Origin: Buchnera aphidicola (Brachycaudus cardui)
Lineage (GTDB): Bacteria > Pseudomonadota > Gammaproteobacteria > Enterobacterales > Enterobacteriaceae
Assembly (NCBI RefSeq): GCF_005081945.1
Contig: NZ_CP034879.1
Span: 315,363 to 379,362, forward strand
DNA length: 64,000 nucleotides
Reading direction: 5' to 3'
Below are positions 43,715-54,243 of this stretch, piece by piece. The notes under the pieces are model-generated. The model made no database searches and was not told the DNA's origin. It worked only from the letters and a program-made list of their open reading frames with translations. The position numbers were made by a program, and so were the translations under genes. Every line of letters starts with the position of its first letter. Position 1 is the stretch's first letter.

Positions 43715-45178
43715 ATGATTATAGAAATAAATGAACCTTGTGATTTAGTAATTTTTGGTGCAAAAGGAGATCTAGCAAAAAGAAAACTATTACCTGCTTT
43801 ATATAAATTAGAAAAATCTAAAAAAATTCACGAAAATACACGTATCATTGGTGCAGGACGTGCTAATTGGAGCATACAAGAATATAGAAAAATAGTAGAA
43901 AACGAAATTAAAACTTTTTTAAATGAAGAAATTGAAGATTATATTTGGAAAAAACTTAGTACTCGTTTATATTTTTGTAATATTGATGTTTTTGAAAAAT
44001 TACATTTTCTTAGATTAAAAAAAATATTACAACAAAAAAAAAATATAATGATTTACTATTGTGCTGTTCCTCCTAATACATTAAATGCTATTTTTAAAGG
44101 TTTAGGAGATTCAAACTTAAACTCTCTTCCAGCACGTATAGTATTAGAAAAACCATTAGGTGTTTGCTTAAAAACATCTCAAAAAATTAATAATCAAATT
44201 TCTAAATATTTTTTAGAATCACAAATTTTTCGCATCGATCATTATCTTGGAAAAGAATCAATACTAAATCTTCTTGCTCTAAGATTTGCTAATTCATTTG
44301 TTTTTAATAATTGGAATAATCAAACTATTGATCATATTCAAATTACTGTATCTGAAGAAGTTGGAATTGAAGGTAGATGGAATTATTTTGATGGTATGGG
44401 ACAAATGAGAGATATGGTACAAAACCATCTTTTACAAATATTAACTATTATTACAATGGATCAACCTAATAGTATTACATCTGAAAATATTCGACATAAA
44501 AAACTAAACATATTGCGTGCATTAAATCCTATTAATATTAATAATATTAATATAAAAACTGTTCGAGGACAATATAGTTCTGGAGTAATTAAAGGGAATA
44601 AGGTACCTGCTTATTTAGAAGAGCATGGTGCAAATAAAAATAGTCAAACTGAAACATTTGTTGCTGTTGAAGCCAATATTAATAATAAGAAATGGTGTGG
44701 TGTACCTTTTTATTTAAGAACAGGAAAACGTTTAGCATGTAAGTATTCTGAAATAGTCATTGTTTTTAAAAAAATACCTATAAATTTATTTCAAAATTCT
44801 AATTTAAAATTATTAGAAAATAAATTAATCATACGTTTAGAGCCAAATGCAAACATCAAACTTAATTTTTTTAATAAAATACCAGGATTAGATCAAGAAT
44901 ATAAACTAGACAATTCTCAACTAGAGTATAATTGTTTTCATAAAAAATCAATTGATGCCTATGAAAGATTATTATTAGAGAGTATGAGAGGTATACAATC
45001 TTTATTTGTATGTCGAGATGAAGTAGAAGAAGCATGGAAATGGATAGATCCTATTATAAATGCATGGAAACAAAAAGACAGTAGTATTCTTCAATTATAT
45101 ATGTCTGGAACCTGGGGACCAGAAGATTCAAATTTATTGCTTTCTCGTAATAATCATGTTTGGCATAAATATAATTAA
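43715..45178 (+). CDS. zwf: Glucose-6-phosphate 1-dehydrogenase
   Basis: First step of the oxidative pentose phosphate path, making NADPH and the lactone used by Pgl. It has 487 aa, against 491 in E. coli. The nucleotide loop is IFGAKGDLAKRKLLPAL, the catalytic block is FRIDHYLGKESI, and EKPLGVCLKTS and YLRTGKRLACKYSEIVIVFK are conserved. A run of ten A at 44034-44043 is in frame here. The ribosome-binding site is agagaag. Confidence 0.97.
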   Translation: MIIEINEPCDLVIFGAKGDLAKRKLLPALYKLEKSKKIHENTRIIGAGRANWSIQEYRKIVENEIKTFLNEEIEDYIWKKLSTRLYFCNIDVFEKLHFLRLKKILQQKKNIMIYYCAVPPNTLNAIFKGLGDSNLNSLPARIVLEKPLGVCLKTSQKINNQISKYFLESQIFRIDHYLGKESILNLLALRFANSFVFNNWNNQTIDHIQITVSEEVGIEGRWNYFDGMGQMRDMVQNHLLQILTIITMDQPNSITSENIRHKKLNILRALNPININNINIKTVRGQYSSGVIKGNKVPAYLEEHGANKNSQTETFVAVEANINNKKWCGVPFYLRTGKRLACKYSEIVIVFKKIPINLFQNSNLKLLENKLIIRLEPNANIKLNFFNKIPGLDQEYKLDNSQLEYNCFHKKSIDAYERLLLESMRGIQSLFVCRDEVEEAWKWIDPIINAWKQKDSSILQLYMSGTWGPEDSNLLLSRNNHVWHKYN

Positions 45179-45341
45179 AAAATTATCTATCTTGACTCAA
45201 TTAATATAACTATGGTAGCTTAAAAAAAATCAATTTTTTAAAATTGGCACAAGTAAAAATTTATAACTCTTATTTTTTAAAGATATTTAATTTTATATTG
45301 TTGTAAATATTTCTTTTGCTAATGGAGGAAAATAATATCCT

Positions 45342-46217
45342 ATGATACGTATGATTCTTTTCTTATGTACTAATTTAGCAGTTATGTTTATATTTAGCCT
45401 GATTCTTAGTCTAACAGGTATTCAATCGAATACTATTTATGGTCTATTAATCATGTCACTTTTATTTGGTTTTAGTGGTTCACTTTTATCTTTACTTTTA
45501 TCAAAATGGATAGCATTACGATCTGTAAATGGTAGAATCATTACTCATCCTCAAAATGAAATAGAAAATTGGCTAATAGATACAATTCGTGAACAATCTA
45601 TAAAAAAAGGAATTATTATGCCTCAAATAGCAGTATATGATGCTGCTGATATTAATGCCTTCGCAACTGGTGCCCGTCGAAATTCTGCTTTAATTGCTGT
45701 TTCTACAGGATTATTAGAAAACATGACTCGCAATGAAGCAGAAGCTGTAATTGCTCATGAAATTAGTCATATTTCTAATGGTGATATGATCACTATGACG
45801 TTAGTACAAGGAGTCGTAAATACTTTTGTAATTTTTATATCTCGTATTCTTTCACAAATAATAAGTAATATTTTATCAAATAATAAAAACGAAAATGAAG
45901 AAAAAAATCCATTTATATATTTTTTAATTTCCACATGTTTAGAATTAATTTTTGGTGTTTTAGCTAGTATGATTACAATGTGGTTTTCTAGACATCGTGA
46001 ATTTTATGCAGATGCAAGTTCTGCAAAATTAGTAGGTCGTGAAAAAATGATTTCTGCATTAAACCGTTTAAAAACTAGTTATGAACCTCAAGAATCTGAC
46101 AGTATGATAGCATTCTGTATTCATGGAAAAAAAACTAATTCTTTTTTACAATTATTTGCATCTCATCCATCTCTGGAAAAAAGAATACAAGCATTGTATA
46201 ATAAAGAATATATGTAA
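45342..46217 (+). CDS. htpX: Membrane protease HtpX
   Basis: Inner-membrane zinc metalloprotease for quality control of membrane proteins. It has 291 aa, against 293 in E. coli. Two N-terminal helices (about 5-55), the zinc motif [14 protein letters not shown] (His near residues 140 and 144), two further helices, and the third ligand region [17 protein letters not shown] are present. A ribosome-binding site (ggagg) precedes the ATG. The partner FtsH is not in this window. Confidence 0.97.
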   Translation: MIRMILFLCTNLAVMFIFSLILSLTGIQSNTIYGLLIMSLLFGFSGSLLSLLLSKWIALRSVNGRIITHPQNEIENWLIDTIREQSIKKGIIMPQIAVYDAADINAFATGARRNSALIAVSTGLLENMTRNEAEAVIAHEISHISNGDMITMTLVQGVVNTFVIFISRILSQIISNILSNNKNENEEKNPFIYFLISTCLELIFGVLASMITMWFSRHREFYADASSAKLVGREKMISALNRLKTSYEPQESDSMIAFCIHGKKTNSFLQLFASHPSLEKRIQALYNKEYM

Positions 46218-46230
46218 TTAAAAATATATC

Positions 46231-46271
46231 TCTCTTAATAGAAATATTAAAAATAAATTTCTATTAAGAGA
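46231..46271 (+). terminator. Hairpin after htpX
   Basis: Perfect 15-bp stem tctcttaatagaaat / atttctattaagaga with an 11-base loop, starting 14 bases after the htpX stop. It is the longest perfect stem in the window and probably ends the zwf/htpX transcript. The sequence after it is A-rich, not T-rich. Confidence 0.65.
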
Positions 46272-46440
46272 AATAAAAATATATTGAAAAAATAAATTTA
46301 CACTTGTTTTTTATCTAAAAACATTATAAAATAAAGCTATTAAATTTTTTTAAAAAATTTATTATTCATTAAATCTTTAATCAAAAAATTATAATTCTAT
46401 TTATATATCAAGTATAAAAAAATTTAGAATAAATATATCG

Positions 46441-46640
46441 ATGTAATAGCTACAAATCAATTTATTTAGTTCAAAACAAACTTGAATTTTTTAGTTTTAT
46501 TTGGTAGTTAAAATTTCTTTTTCATTTTGTCTTTAATTCACGAAAACAAATTTAAAAATTAAACGATAATAAAACAAAACATTGAATTTAATATTAAAAA
46601 TAGACTCAACAGTCCTGCAGAAGTAAATATTCTTCCTAAT
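46441..46640 (+). pseudogene. cspC: Eroded cold-shock protein gene cspC
   Basis: Between htpX and yoaE the plus strand can be read as a decayed copy of cspC, with several stops and small indels. From an ATG at 46441 the pieces are FFSFI (for GFGFI), GS*NFFFILSLIHENKFK (for GSKDVFVHFSAIQGNGFK), and KQNIEFNIKNRLNSPAEVNI (for [20 protein letters not shown]). The spacing of the pieces fits the 69-codon gene with a short deletion in the TPAD part. I recall cspC standing between htpX and yoaE in related Buchnera, which supports the call. Clearly non-functional. Confidence 0.85.
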
Positions 46641-46961
46641 AATTTAGATCAAAAAATTTTTGTTCTATTAAAAAATTATATTTTAACCCCTAAAAATATT
46701 AATATTTGATGTATTTAAGCATTAAAAATATGTATTAATAATATTCATTATTATAATCAAAAAAATAACTTATTAAAATAAGCATTAACTTCATAGATGA
46801 ATTCTCTCAAAATCTGTTCATTCATATGACCTATTTTTATCTAAACTAATCTTCTAAGTATAAAATAATATATAGGCTATATCGATAAATTCTATATATA
46901 TTATTATATCTTAGATATATTTAATATTATTCTGTCCTATTTTTTTTACGGAGTTTTTCTG
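46641..46961. other. Spacer between cspC remnant and yoaE
   Basis: About 320 bases with no reading frame and nothing I can align. It likely holds the yoaE promoter plus decayed DNA. A slightly less A/T-rich patch lies at about 46790-46850. Confidence 0.45.
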
Positions 46962-48527
46962 ATGGAGTTTTTTCTAGACCCGTCAACTTGGGCAGGCTTA
47001 TTAACACTAGTTATTCTAGAAGTAGTATTAGGAATTGATAATTTAATATTTGTAGCAATTTTGTCAGAAAAACTGCCTCCTAATCAAAGAGATAAAGCAC
47101 GTTTAATTGGTTTAGGATTAGCTCTATTAATGCGATTAGCATTATTATCATTAATATCTTGGGTTGTAACACTCACTTCTCCTATTATTCAAAATAATTT
47201 TTTTTCTTTATCAATACGTGATGTAATTCTTTTATTTGGCGGTTTATTTTTATTATTTAAAACTACGATGGAATTACATGAAAGATTAGAAAATAATCAT
47301 CATGAAAACTCAGAAAATAAAAATTATGCAGGTTTTTGGGCTGTAGTAATTCAAATAGTTATATTAGATGCAGTATTTTCCTTAGATGCTATCATAACAG
47401 CTGTTGGTATGGTCAATCAATTATTAATTATGATGATTGCAGTTGTATTAGCTACTATTTTAATGTTATTAGCATCTAAAGCATTAACTAATTTTATTAA
47501 TCTTCATCCCACAGTAGTGGTACTATGCCTTAGCTTTTTATTAATGATTGGTTTTAGTTTAGTTACAGAAGCATTACGATTTTATATTCCTAAAGGATAT
47601 TTATATGCTGCTATAGGATTTTCTATTTTGATAGAAGTTTTCAATCAAATAGCACGTCATAATTTTATGAAAAATCAATCTAGAAGACCTATGCGACAAA
47701 GAGCAGCTGAAGCCATTTTTCGTTTAATGATTGGGGAAAAAAATAAACACCAAAAAGTGATAAAAAAAGATTTAGATGATAAAAAAACAACTTTTATTCA
47801 GTCTTCATCAGAAACAGAAATGTTTAAAGACGAAGAAAGATATATGATTAACGGTGTTCTTACTTTAGCCGGAAGATCTATTAAAAGTATTATGACTCCT
47901 AGAAGAAATATTTCTTGGGTAAATACAGAAAAAAATACTGATGAAATTCGCATGCAATTATTAGATACCCCACATAGTTTATTTCCAGTATGTAAAGGAG
48001 AATTAGATGAAATAATAGGTATTGTAAGAGCTAAGGAATTATTAGTTGCTATTGAAAAAAAAATAGATGTATCTACCTTTGCAAGTAAAATATTGCCTAT
48101 TGTTATACCTGATACTTTAGATCCGATTAATCTTCTTGGTGTACTTCGTCGTGCTCAAGGTAGCTTTGTAATTGTTAGCAATGAATTTGGAGTTGTCCAA
48201 GGTTTAATTACCCCTTTAGATGTTTTAGAGGCAATAGCAGGAGAATTTCCAGATGCTGATGAAACACCAGATATTATAAAAGAAAATAATAGTTGGTTAG
48301 TAAAAGGCGAAACAGATTTACATTCATTACAACAATTATTAAATACTGAAGAACTAATTAAAGAAGATAATTATGCTTCTTTAGGAGGTCTTTTAATTGC
48401 TCAAAAAGGTCAATTACCTCTTCCAGGAGAAAGAATTGACATTTATCCTTTTCATTTTCATATTATTAAAGCAACTGAATATCGTATTGATTTAGTAAGA
48501 ATTATTAAGCATAAAGATGAGAATTAA
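46962..48527 (+). CDS. yoaE: TerC-family membrane protein with CBS and CorC domains (YoaE)
   Basis: It has 521 aa, against 518 in E. coli. The N-terminal TerC domain has about seven membrane helices (residues 10-230) with the acidic blocks [16 protein letters not shown] and [17 protein letters not shown]. Two CBS repeats follow (about 300-425; [33 protein letters not shown]). The CorC/HlyC domain is at the end ([19 protein letters not shown]). TerC-type proteins are linked to metal (Mn) export in other bacteria, but the role here is not known. The start has a ggagt ribosome-binding site. Confidence 0.93.
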   Translation: MEFFLDPSTWAGLLTLVILEVVLGIDNLIFVAILSEKLPPNQRDKARLIGLGLALLMRLALLSLISWVVTLTSPIIQNNFFSLSIRDVILLFGGLFLLFKTTMELHERLENNHHENSENKNYAGFWAVVIQIVILDAVFSLDAIITAVGMVNQLLIMMIAVVLATILMLLASKALTNFINLHPTVVVLCLSFLLMIGFSLVTEALRFYIPKGYLYAAIGFSILIEVFNQIARHNFMKNQSRRPMRQRAAEAIFRLMIGEKNKHQKVIKKDLDDKKTTFIQSSSETEMFKDEERYMINGVLTLAGRSIKSIMTPRRNISWVNTEKNTDEIRMQLLDTPHSLFPVCKGELDEIIGIVRAKELLVAIEKKIDVSTFASKILPIVIPDTLDPINLLGVLRRAQGSFVIVSNEFGVVQGLITPLDVLEAIAGEFPDADETPDIIKENNSWLVKGETDLHSLQQLLNTEELIKEDNYASLGGLLIAQKGQLPLPGERIDIYPFHFHIIKATEYRIDLVRIIKHKDEN

Positions 48528-48609
48528 TAAATATTAATATTTTTTTTCATTTATATAATAACTTATATATTATTTTTTAAAAATATTTAATTAATCTTTT
48601 GAGAAAAGC

Positions 48610-49275
48610 ATGTCTAATATCATTTTAGCAATTGATACGTCAATTAATTATTGCTCAGTTGCTATATATAAAAAAAATAATGTTTATTTTATATCAGAGA
48701 AATGTGAAAAAAAACATACTTCTCAAGTGTTACCTATGATTCACAAATTACTATTACAGACACAAACAACATTAAAAGAATTACATTATATTGCTTTTGC
48801 AAAAGGACCTGGTAATTTTACTAGTATACGAATTGCAGAAAGTATTGCACAAAGTTTTGCTTTAAGTTTAAAAATTCCTATAATTGGTATTTCAACTTTA
48901 CTAATCATGGCTGAAAAAGCATGTCGGAAATATAAAAAAACAGAAATTATAGTTATAATAAACGCAAAAACGACACATTTATATTGGGCTGCATATATTA
49001 AAAATAAAAAATCTATTTGGACGGGAGAGCACACAGAATCTTTAGTAAAAAAAGAATTAGTACGAGATAAAATTAATGATTTAAAAAAGAAATGGACTAT
49101 TGTTAGCCATGAATATCAAACAATTGAATATAAAAAATTTGCAAATATCAACGATATTAAGATTTTTTTTCCTAATGCACGAGATATTATTCCATTTGTT
49201 TTACTAAAGATTAAAACTGGAATAATTTTGTATTCTGCAAAAAATGGTCCAAATTATTTATATAATAATTTTTAG
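48610..49275 (+). CDS. tsaB: tRNA t6A threonylcarbamoyl transfer subunit TsaB
   Basis: Partner of TsaD in making t6A37 of ANN-reading tRNAs. It has 221 aa, against 231 in E. coli. The ASKHA start ILAIDTSINYCSVAIY and the helix block FAKGPGNFTSIRIAESIAQS are typical. The C-terminus is shortened and Lys/Asn-rich. In E. coli this gene (yeaZ) also lies near minCDE and yoaE. It is convergent with minE across a hairpin. Confidence 0.94.
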   Translation: MSNIILAIDTSINYCSVAIYKKNNVYFISEKCEKKHTSQVLPMIHKLLLQTQTTLKELHYIAFAKGPGNFTSIRIAESIAQSFALSLKIPIIGISTLLIMAEKACRKYKKTEIIVIINAKTTHLYWAAYIKNKKSIWTGEHTESLVKKELVRDKINDLKKKWTIVSHEYQTIEYKKFANINDIKIFFPNARDIIPFVLLKIKTGIILYSAKNGPNYLYNNF

Positions 49276-49302
49276 AAACATTAATTTTTTATTATATAAA
49301 AA

Positions 49303-49343
49303 CAATCAATTCTGAAATATTGAATATACTTCAGTATTGATTG
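49303..49343. terminator. Hairpin between convergent tsaB and minE
   Basis: 14-bp stem with one mismatch, caatcaattctgaa / ttcagtattgattg, with a 13-base loop, between the two convergent stop codons. The position suits a two-way terminator. Confidence 0.6.
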
Positions 49344-49400
49344 TATGAAAGAAGTATATTATAAAAAACATCTTGAGATCAAAATATTTAATGAAATGTT

Positions 49401-49667
49401 TTAATCAGGTAAACTAATATTTAGTTCTAATATAGAGATGTCTTCTCTTTTTTGTTCTAATTGAACACTTATCATATTTTGATCTATATTTACATATTTA
49501 GAAATTACAGAGAGTATTTCACGTTTTAATTGCGGAAAATAATCTGGTTCATTATTATATTTTCTTTGTTCTGCAACAATTATTTGTAATCTCTCTTTTG
49601 CAATATTAGCATTAGCAATATTAGCAGTATTTTTGTTCCGGGATAAAAAAAAATCTAATAAAGCCAT
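49401..49667 (-). CDS. minE: Cell division topological specificity factor MinE
   Basis: Drives MinD pole-to-pole oscillation. It has 88 aa, the E. coli length. The N-terminal membrane/MinD-binding part is [20 protein letters not shown], with the [10 protein letters not shown] block and the C-terminal dimer domain [18 protein letters not shown]. It is two bases after minD on the minus strand. Confidence 0.97.
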   Translation of the reverse strand: MALLDFFLSRNKNTANIANANIAKERLQIIVAEQRKYNNEPDYFPQLKREILSVISKYVNIDQNMISVQLEQKREDISILELNISLPD

Positions 49668-49669
49668 AC

Positions 49670-50479
49670 CTATCTCCCGAATAAACGTTGTAAAAAACTT
49701 TTTTTTTCTTCAACGAAGCGAAAAGGATGTTTTTCGCCTAGTAATCTATTAACAGTATCTAAATAAGCGTGTCCTGCATTAGAATTGACGTCTAATATAA
49801 TAGATTCTCCTTGATTAGAGGCACGCAGAACAGATGGATCTTCTGGTATTATACCTATTACAGGTATTTGAAGAATTTCTACAACGTCTGTCATACTCAA
49901 CATTTCACCTTTTTTAACACGCGTAGGATTATAACGAGTTAATAAAAGATATTCTTTTATAGGAGTCGTGTTTTGTTTTGCTCTTTTTGATTTAGATGCA
50001 ATTATTCCTAATATTCGATCTGAATCTCGCACTGAAGAGACTTCTGGATTAGTGGTAATAATCGCTTCATCTGCAAAATATATTGCTAAAATTGCACCTG
50101 TTTCAATTCCTGCTGGCGAATCACAAATAATAAAATCAAATTCCATTTTTACAAGTTCAGATAAAACTTTTTCGACTCCTGAACATGTCAGAGCATCTTT
50201 ATCTCGAGTTTGTGATGCTGGAAGGATAAATAAATTACTAGTTTTTTTATCTTTAATTAAAGATTGATTTAGTGTCGCATCACCTTGAATGACGTTGATG
50301 AAATCATAAACTACTCTACGCTCGCATCCCATAACTAAATCTAAATTTCTTAATCCTATATCAAAATCTATTACAATAGTTTTTTTTCCTTTTTTTGCTA
50401 AACCTGTTGCAATAGCTGCACTTGAAGTAGTTTTACCTACACCTCCTTTCCCTGAAGTTACTACAATAATCCGTGTCAT
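49670..50479 (-). CDS. minD: Septum site-determining ATPase MinD
   Basis: Membrane-cycling ParA-like ATPase that carries MinC. It has 269 aa, against 270 in E. coli. The deviant Walker A is [18 protein letters not shown], the Walker B-like block is [16 protein letters not shown], and switch I is [13 protein letters not shown]. The C-terminal amphipathic membrane helix [11 protein letters not shown] is intact. minC is 26 bases upstream. Confidence 0.98.
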   Translation of the reverse strand: MTRIIVVTSGKGGVGKTTSSAAIATGLAKKGKKTIVIDFDIGLRNLDLVMGCERRVVYDFINVIQGDATLNQSLIKDKKTSNLFILPASQTRDKDALTCSGVEKVLSELVKMEFDFIICDSPAGIETGAILAIYFADEAIITTNPEVSSVRDSDRILGIIASKSKRAKQNTTPIKEYLLLTRYNPTRVKKGEMLSMTDVVEILQIPVIGIIPEDPSVLRASNQGESIILDVNSNAGHAYLDTVNRLLGEKHPFRFVEEKKSFLQRLFGR

Positions 50480-50505
50480 ATGAAAATGTCCTTAAAAAAA
50501 CATAC

Positions 50506-51228
50506 TTAACTGAGAGAATTTATAGTTAAAAATTTATTTTTTAAGTAAATTTGCGCTGATTTTCCAATAAATTCTGATGGTATTTGATCTGATAACCAAT
50601 ATTCACCAGATATAGAAACTAATTCAGCAAATAATCCTGTACAAAATATTTTTCTTGTTATATCTCCATTCGCACCTGCAAGAACTCTTCCCCGAACTAT
50701 ACCATAAATATGAATATTTCCATCTGCTACTAATTCTGCTCCAGCGCTGACATTATTAATGATGATTAAATCAGCATCTTTTGCATAAATTTTTTGACCG
50801 GATCGGACTGGTATGTCTATAATATGACTTTTTTGTGTTATATCTTTTTGAGTTTTTTTTAAAGAAGTTATAAAAGGATTATAAATAACATTAATATTTT
50901 TATTTTTATTTTTAATTATATGGTTATTTTCTGATAAAATAGGTAATCCTGAATCAATAATATTTTTTTTTAACATATTATCTTTACAACCACTGACTCC
51001 TACAACAGAAAAACCATGAGAAATAATAATTTCTTGTATTCTTTTCCAATTTGCTTGATGACACAATCCTGAAATATTAACAATAACAGGTGCATTTTTA
51101 AAAAAATTTGGACATTCTTGAATTTTTTTATGTAATGATTTATTTATTAAATCTATATCATGATTATTTATATATAGTACTAATAATGTAAAATTACTAC
51201 CTTTAAGTTCAATAGGTGTTTTTTGCAT
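50506..51228 (-). CDS. minC: Septum site-determining protein MinC
   Basis: Inhibitor of FtsZ ring formation, targeted by MinD. It has 240 aa, against 231 in E. coli. The N-terminal domain (about 1-110) starts PIELKGSNFTLLVLYIN. The linker is Lys/Asn-rich, and the C-terminal beta-helix (about 140-240) has VRSGQKIYAKDADLIIIN, AELVADGNIHIYG and GRVLAGANGD. First gene of minCDE. Confidence 0.96.
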   Translation of the reverse strand: MQKTPIELKGSNFTLLVLYINNHDIDLINKSLHKKIQECPNFFKNAPVIVNISGLCHQANWKRIQEIIISHGFSVVGVSGCKDNMLKKNIIDSGLPILSENNHIIKNKNKNINVIYNPFITSLKKTQKDITQKSHIIDIPVRSGQKIYAKDADLIIINNVSAGAELVADGNIHIYGIVRGRVLAGANGDITRKIFCTGLFAELVSISGEYWLSDQIPSEFIGKSAQIYLKNKFLTINSLS

Positions 51229-51490
51229 ATTTATTTATTGCTCAATAATATTTGCTTATATGCAGACAAAATTTACATGAAGTATAAAATTTTTTTTTAA
51301 TAAAAAATAAATATTTAATTTAATATGGATTATATTATAAATACTCTTTGATAACAATTTCTATTTTTCATTAAAAATATATCAAAATAGTCAATTAAAA
51401 TAAGTTATAATTTTAACAAAAAACATCTTTATAAATAAACTTTTTCTTTTTAAAATTATATGTATTTAAAATATAAGGAATATATTAATT

Positions 51491-52508
51491 TTGTTATTTT
51501 CTAAAAGTAGTCAACTTATTTTACGTCATAGTAAAATCTTTAAAACAAAAAACGTTTTTTTTTCAGGAAACATACAAGATAATTTTCCTATATATTTATC
51601 AACAAGTAACAAAAAAATAAATCTTCAAAAATATAATGATTACATTAAGTTAAAAAAAAAATCATATAAAAAATTTTGAAATTTATAATAATTTATTAGT
51701 ATCTTATGAAATGGTCAAAAACTGCGATACAATCATTTATTATTGGCCTAAAAATAAGTCCGAGGCACTATTTCAGTTTATTAATTTAATATCTTGTTTA
51801 CCAATAAACACTCAAATATTTATTGTGGGAGAAAATTCTAGTGGAATAAAAAGTGCACCATTAATGTTAAAAAAGTGGATTACTTTATACAAAGTAGACA
51901 GCGCTAAACATTCTATACTCATGACAGGTTCACTTAAAAGAAAAAAACGTTTTTTATTAGAAGATTTTTTTAAAGTACATAAATGGAAAAATTTTTCTAT
52001 AAAATCTTTACCAGGTGTTTTTGGTGACAAAAAAATAGATGAAGGTAGCAAATTACTAGCTTCTACTTTTTCAAAAAGTATAACTGGAAAAATTTTAGAC
52101 GTTGGTTGTGGTACAGGATTTTTATCAGTATCGCTTCTAGATTGTTCACCAAATGTTGATATTACATTAATTGATAATAACAAAACTGCATTAAGATGTA
52201 GTCAAGTTACACTCGATGCTAATCAATTAAGGGGAAAAGTTCTTTGTAGTGATTTTTATTCAAATATATTTGAAAAGTTTGATTTGATTATTTCAAATCC
52301 ACCTTTTCATGATGATCTAAAAATAAACTTTAATATAGTAAAAAAAATAATATGTGATTCAGTAAATTATCTAAAATTTAGAGGTGAATTAAGATTTGTC
52401 ACTAATAGTTGTTTTGATTATAATTTTTTATTAAAAAAAACATTCAAAAGATATTCTATTATAGAAAAAACAAATAAGTATAAGATATATCAAGCTTTTT
52501 TAAATTAA
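51491..52508 (+). pseudogene. rsmC: 16S rRNA guanine-N2 methyltransferase RsmC, frameshifted in a 10-A run
   Basis: Methylates G1207 of 16S rRNA in E. coli. The first frame (TTG start at 51491) gives the N-terminal block SQLILRHSKIF, VFFSGNIQDNFP, and stops soon after ten A at 51652-51661. The +1 frame is open from the run to 52508 and gives NCDTIIYYWPKNK, VGENSSGIKSA, the SAM site LDVGCGTGFLSVSLL and the catalytic ISNPPFHDD. One fewer A joins them into about 339 codons, near the E. coli 343. An ATG at 51711 would give only a shorter protein lacking the N-terminal part. The start TTG has aagga 11 bases before it. Confidence 0.88.
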
Positions 52509-52532
52509 TTTTTAGTTATATATAATATTTTT

Positions 52533-52619
52533 TGGTACCCGGAGCGGGACTTGAACCCGCAAAGCTATAAAGCCGAGGGATTTTAAGTCCCTTGTGTCTA
52601 CCAATTTCACCATCCGGGC
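52533..52619 (-). tRNA. tRNA-Leu (anticodon UAA)
   Basis: Cloverleaf of 87 bases on the minus strand, beginning GCCCGGATGGTGAAATTGG with the anticodon loop CTTAAAA (anticodon TAA), a long variable arm, the T-arm GGGTTCAAGTCCC, and a 3' end TACCA. CCA is encoded. It is very close to E. coli tRNA-Leu UAA. Confidence 0.97.
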
Positions 52620-52633
52620 TGAAAAATTTTTAG

Positions 52634-52704
52634 AGGCGTATCCCGGAATCGAACCGGGTTATACGGATTTGCAGTCCGCTACATATCCAATCTGTCAATA
52701 CGCC
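52634..52704 (-). tRNA. tRNA-Cys (anticodon GCA)
   Basis: Cloverleaf of 71 bases on the minus strand, beginning GGCGTATTGACAG with the anticodon loop in GGACTGCAAATCC (anticodon GCA), the T-arm CCGGTTCGATTCCGG and the discriminator U typical of Cys. The 3' flank is CTA, so CCA is not encoded and must be added. Confidence 0.97.
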
Positions 52705-52859
52705 TATATAACTATTATAGAAAAAAAAAATATAAATTACAAACAAAAAAAAATTTTTTTAAAAGAAAATAATTTATTATTATATAATATAAAAAAATTA
52801 TCTTTACAATAAGTAAGATAATGATTTATTATTACTTAATATAAACTATTTTTACTATC

Positions 52860-52944
52860 GGAGAGGTGGCCGAGTGGTTTAAGGCAGCGGTCTTGAAAAC
52901 CGCCGACGAGCAATCGTCCGAGAGTTCGAATCTCTCTCTCTCCG
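52860..52944 (+). tRNA. tRNA-Ser (anticodon UGA)
   Basis: Cloverleaf of 85 bases, beginning GGAGAGGTGGCCGAGTGG with the anticodon loop in GGTCTTGAAAACC (anticodon TGA), a long variable arm (gacga/tcgtc stem), the T-arm GAGAGTTCGAATCTCTC and the discriminator G. CCA is not encoded (gaaaa follows the acceptor). Confidence 0.97.
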
Positions 52945-53005
52945 AAAATAAAAACATTAAAATAAATATTCGGTATATTAATAACCATTATTTTTCATAA
53001 TACAT

Positions 53006-54061
53006 TTATTGAGCATCAGTAGATAAAACTTCAATTTCTACACGGCGATCAGGAGCTAAACAACTAATTAACAAAGGTTTGTTTTCTATATCATTACATA
53101 CCTGATTAGTTAATGAATATAATTTTCCCATTCCTTGAATAGTGATTTGATTTCTAGAAAATCCTTTAGATGTTAAATAATTTTTAATACTATAAGCACG
53201 ATCTTCAGATAATTGTTGATTATATTCGTCGTCTCCTAACCTATCGGTATATCCTGAAAGAATAATTGAAATATTATTTAAATTCTTTTTTTTAATATTA
53301 TTATCTAATTGAGCAAGTTTATCATAAGCAATAGGTTTTAATTCTGTACTATTAAAAGGAAAATTAATATTTTCATTAAATACAGTATATGGTTTGTTTA
53401 AAAAATTATCATCTTCAGATGAAAAAACATCATTTACATGAGATTCACCAAATTTCCATCCAAAAGACAACACTGCATCTCCTAAAGAAGGTTTTATAGA
53501 TGCATCTATTATGTTCTTAATAGTATTTTTCCAAGTATAATCTATTCTAGTGATAAATTGTTTATTAAAAATATATTCTGCTCCTAAAGAAAGGCTAGGA
53601 AATATTTTACTTTCTTTATTAAACATATTTTTTAAATCTTCTTTAGAAGTAAGATCATCCCAAAAAACTATTCCTCCTAATCGTGTATAAAGATGAAAAT
53701 CATCTGTTATAGGATATGATAATTTTGTTGCAAGTTGAACACTATTGATTTGTGCACTTTGTGCATGTTGAAGCATTTGATGAGGGAAAAAACCATTAGT
53801 ATCATTTTCTATTTCAAAAGAAAAATATGGATTAAACTCATACCCTAAAAATACTCCAATGATTGGAGCACTTAAATTTTTTTGTAATAAATTAATATCA
53901 CTCTCAGCGTCTTTGGAATCTTTAATAATATTATATTTTAAAGGATCAAAATGTGACCATCCAATTTTTGCACCTAGATACCATGCATTTTTTTCTTCGG
54001 CTTGAACAGATGTGACTAAGCTTGCTAATAAAAATGCGATAGCAAAAGCTCGTTTTTTCAT
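53006..54061 (-). CDS. ompA: Outer membrane protein A
   Basis: Abundant outer-membrane porin and peptidoglycan anchor. It has 351 aa, against 346 in E. coli. The signal peptide is [19 protein letters not shown], with a cut after QA. The 8-strand barrel covers about residues 22-195 ([14 protein letters not shown]), and the C-terminal OmpA domain has [19 protein letters not shown] and PDRRVEIEV. The ATG at 54061 follows a very good ribosome-binding site (ggag, 6 bases). A start at 54073 would overlap it. Confidence 0.97.
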   Translation of the reverse strand: MKKRAFAIAFLLASLVTSVQAEEKNAWYLGAKIGWSHFDPLKYNIIKDSKDAESDINLLQKNLSAPIIGVFLGYEFNPYFSFEIENDTNGFFPHQMLQHAQSAQINSVQLATKLSYPITDDFHLYTRLGGIVFWDDLTSKEDLKNMFNKESKIFPSLSLGAEYIFNKQFITRIDYTWKNTIKNIIDASIKPSLGDAVLSFGWKFGESHVNDVFSSEDDNFLNKPYTVFNENINFPFNSTELKPIAYDKLAQLDNNIKKKNLNNISIILSGYTDRLGDDEYNQQLSEDRAYSIKNYLTSKGFSRNQITIQGMGKLYSLTNQVCNDIENKPLLISCLAPDRRVEIEVLSTDAQ

Positions 54062-54180
54062 TTGAAACTCCATTGTTTTATAGATAAATTGTAAATTGAT
54101 GAAAGTGTATAATATATTTATATAAAAAAATAATTTATTGTAAATCTAGTAATATTCTTAAAATATTATATAGCAAATGT

Positions 54181-54231
54181 AACGTTAATCATATATCAAT
54201 AACAATATATCAGTGATATATGATTAACATT
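54181..54231 (-). terminator. Long hairpin after murJ, upstream of ompA
   Basis: 18-bp stem with one mismatch, aacgttaatcatatatca / tgatatatgattaacatt, with a 15-base loop. It starts 13 bases after the murJ stop on the minus strand, so it likely separates murJ from ompA. Confidence 0.65.
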
Positions 54232-54243
54232 ATATTACTTTAA

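Noticed and set aside
49968-50267. 99-codon plus-strand frame opposite minD
   Set aside because: It is a shadow of the highly conserved minD, with no ribosome-binding site and no family resemblance.
51711-52508. A short RsmC starting at an internal ATG
   Set aside because: The N-terminal RsmC part lies directly upstream in another frame and joins at the A10 run.
52594-52812. A plus-strand frame reading through the tRNA-Cys gene, giving IEPGYTDLQSATYP
   Set aside because: It is the antisense of tRNA-Leu and tRNA-Cys. Such frames are a well-known source of false proteins.
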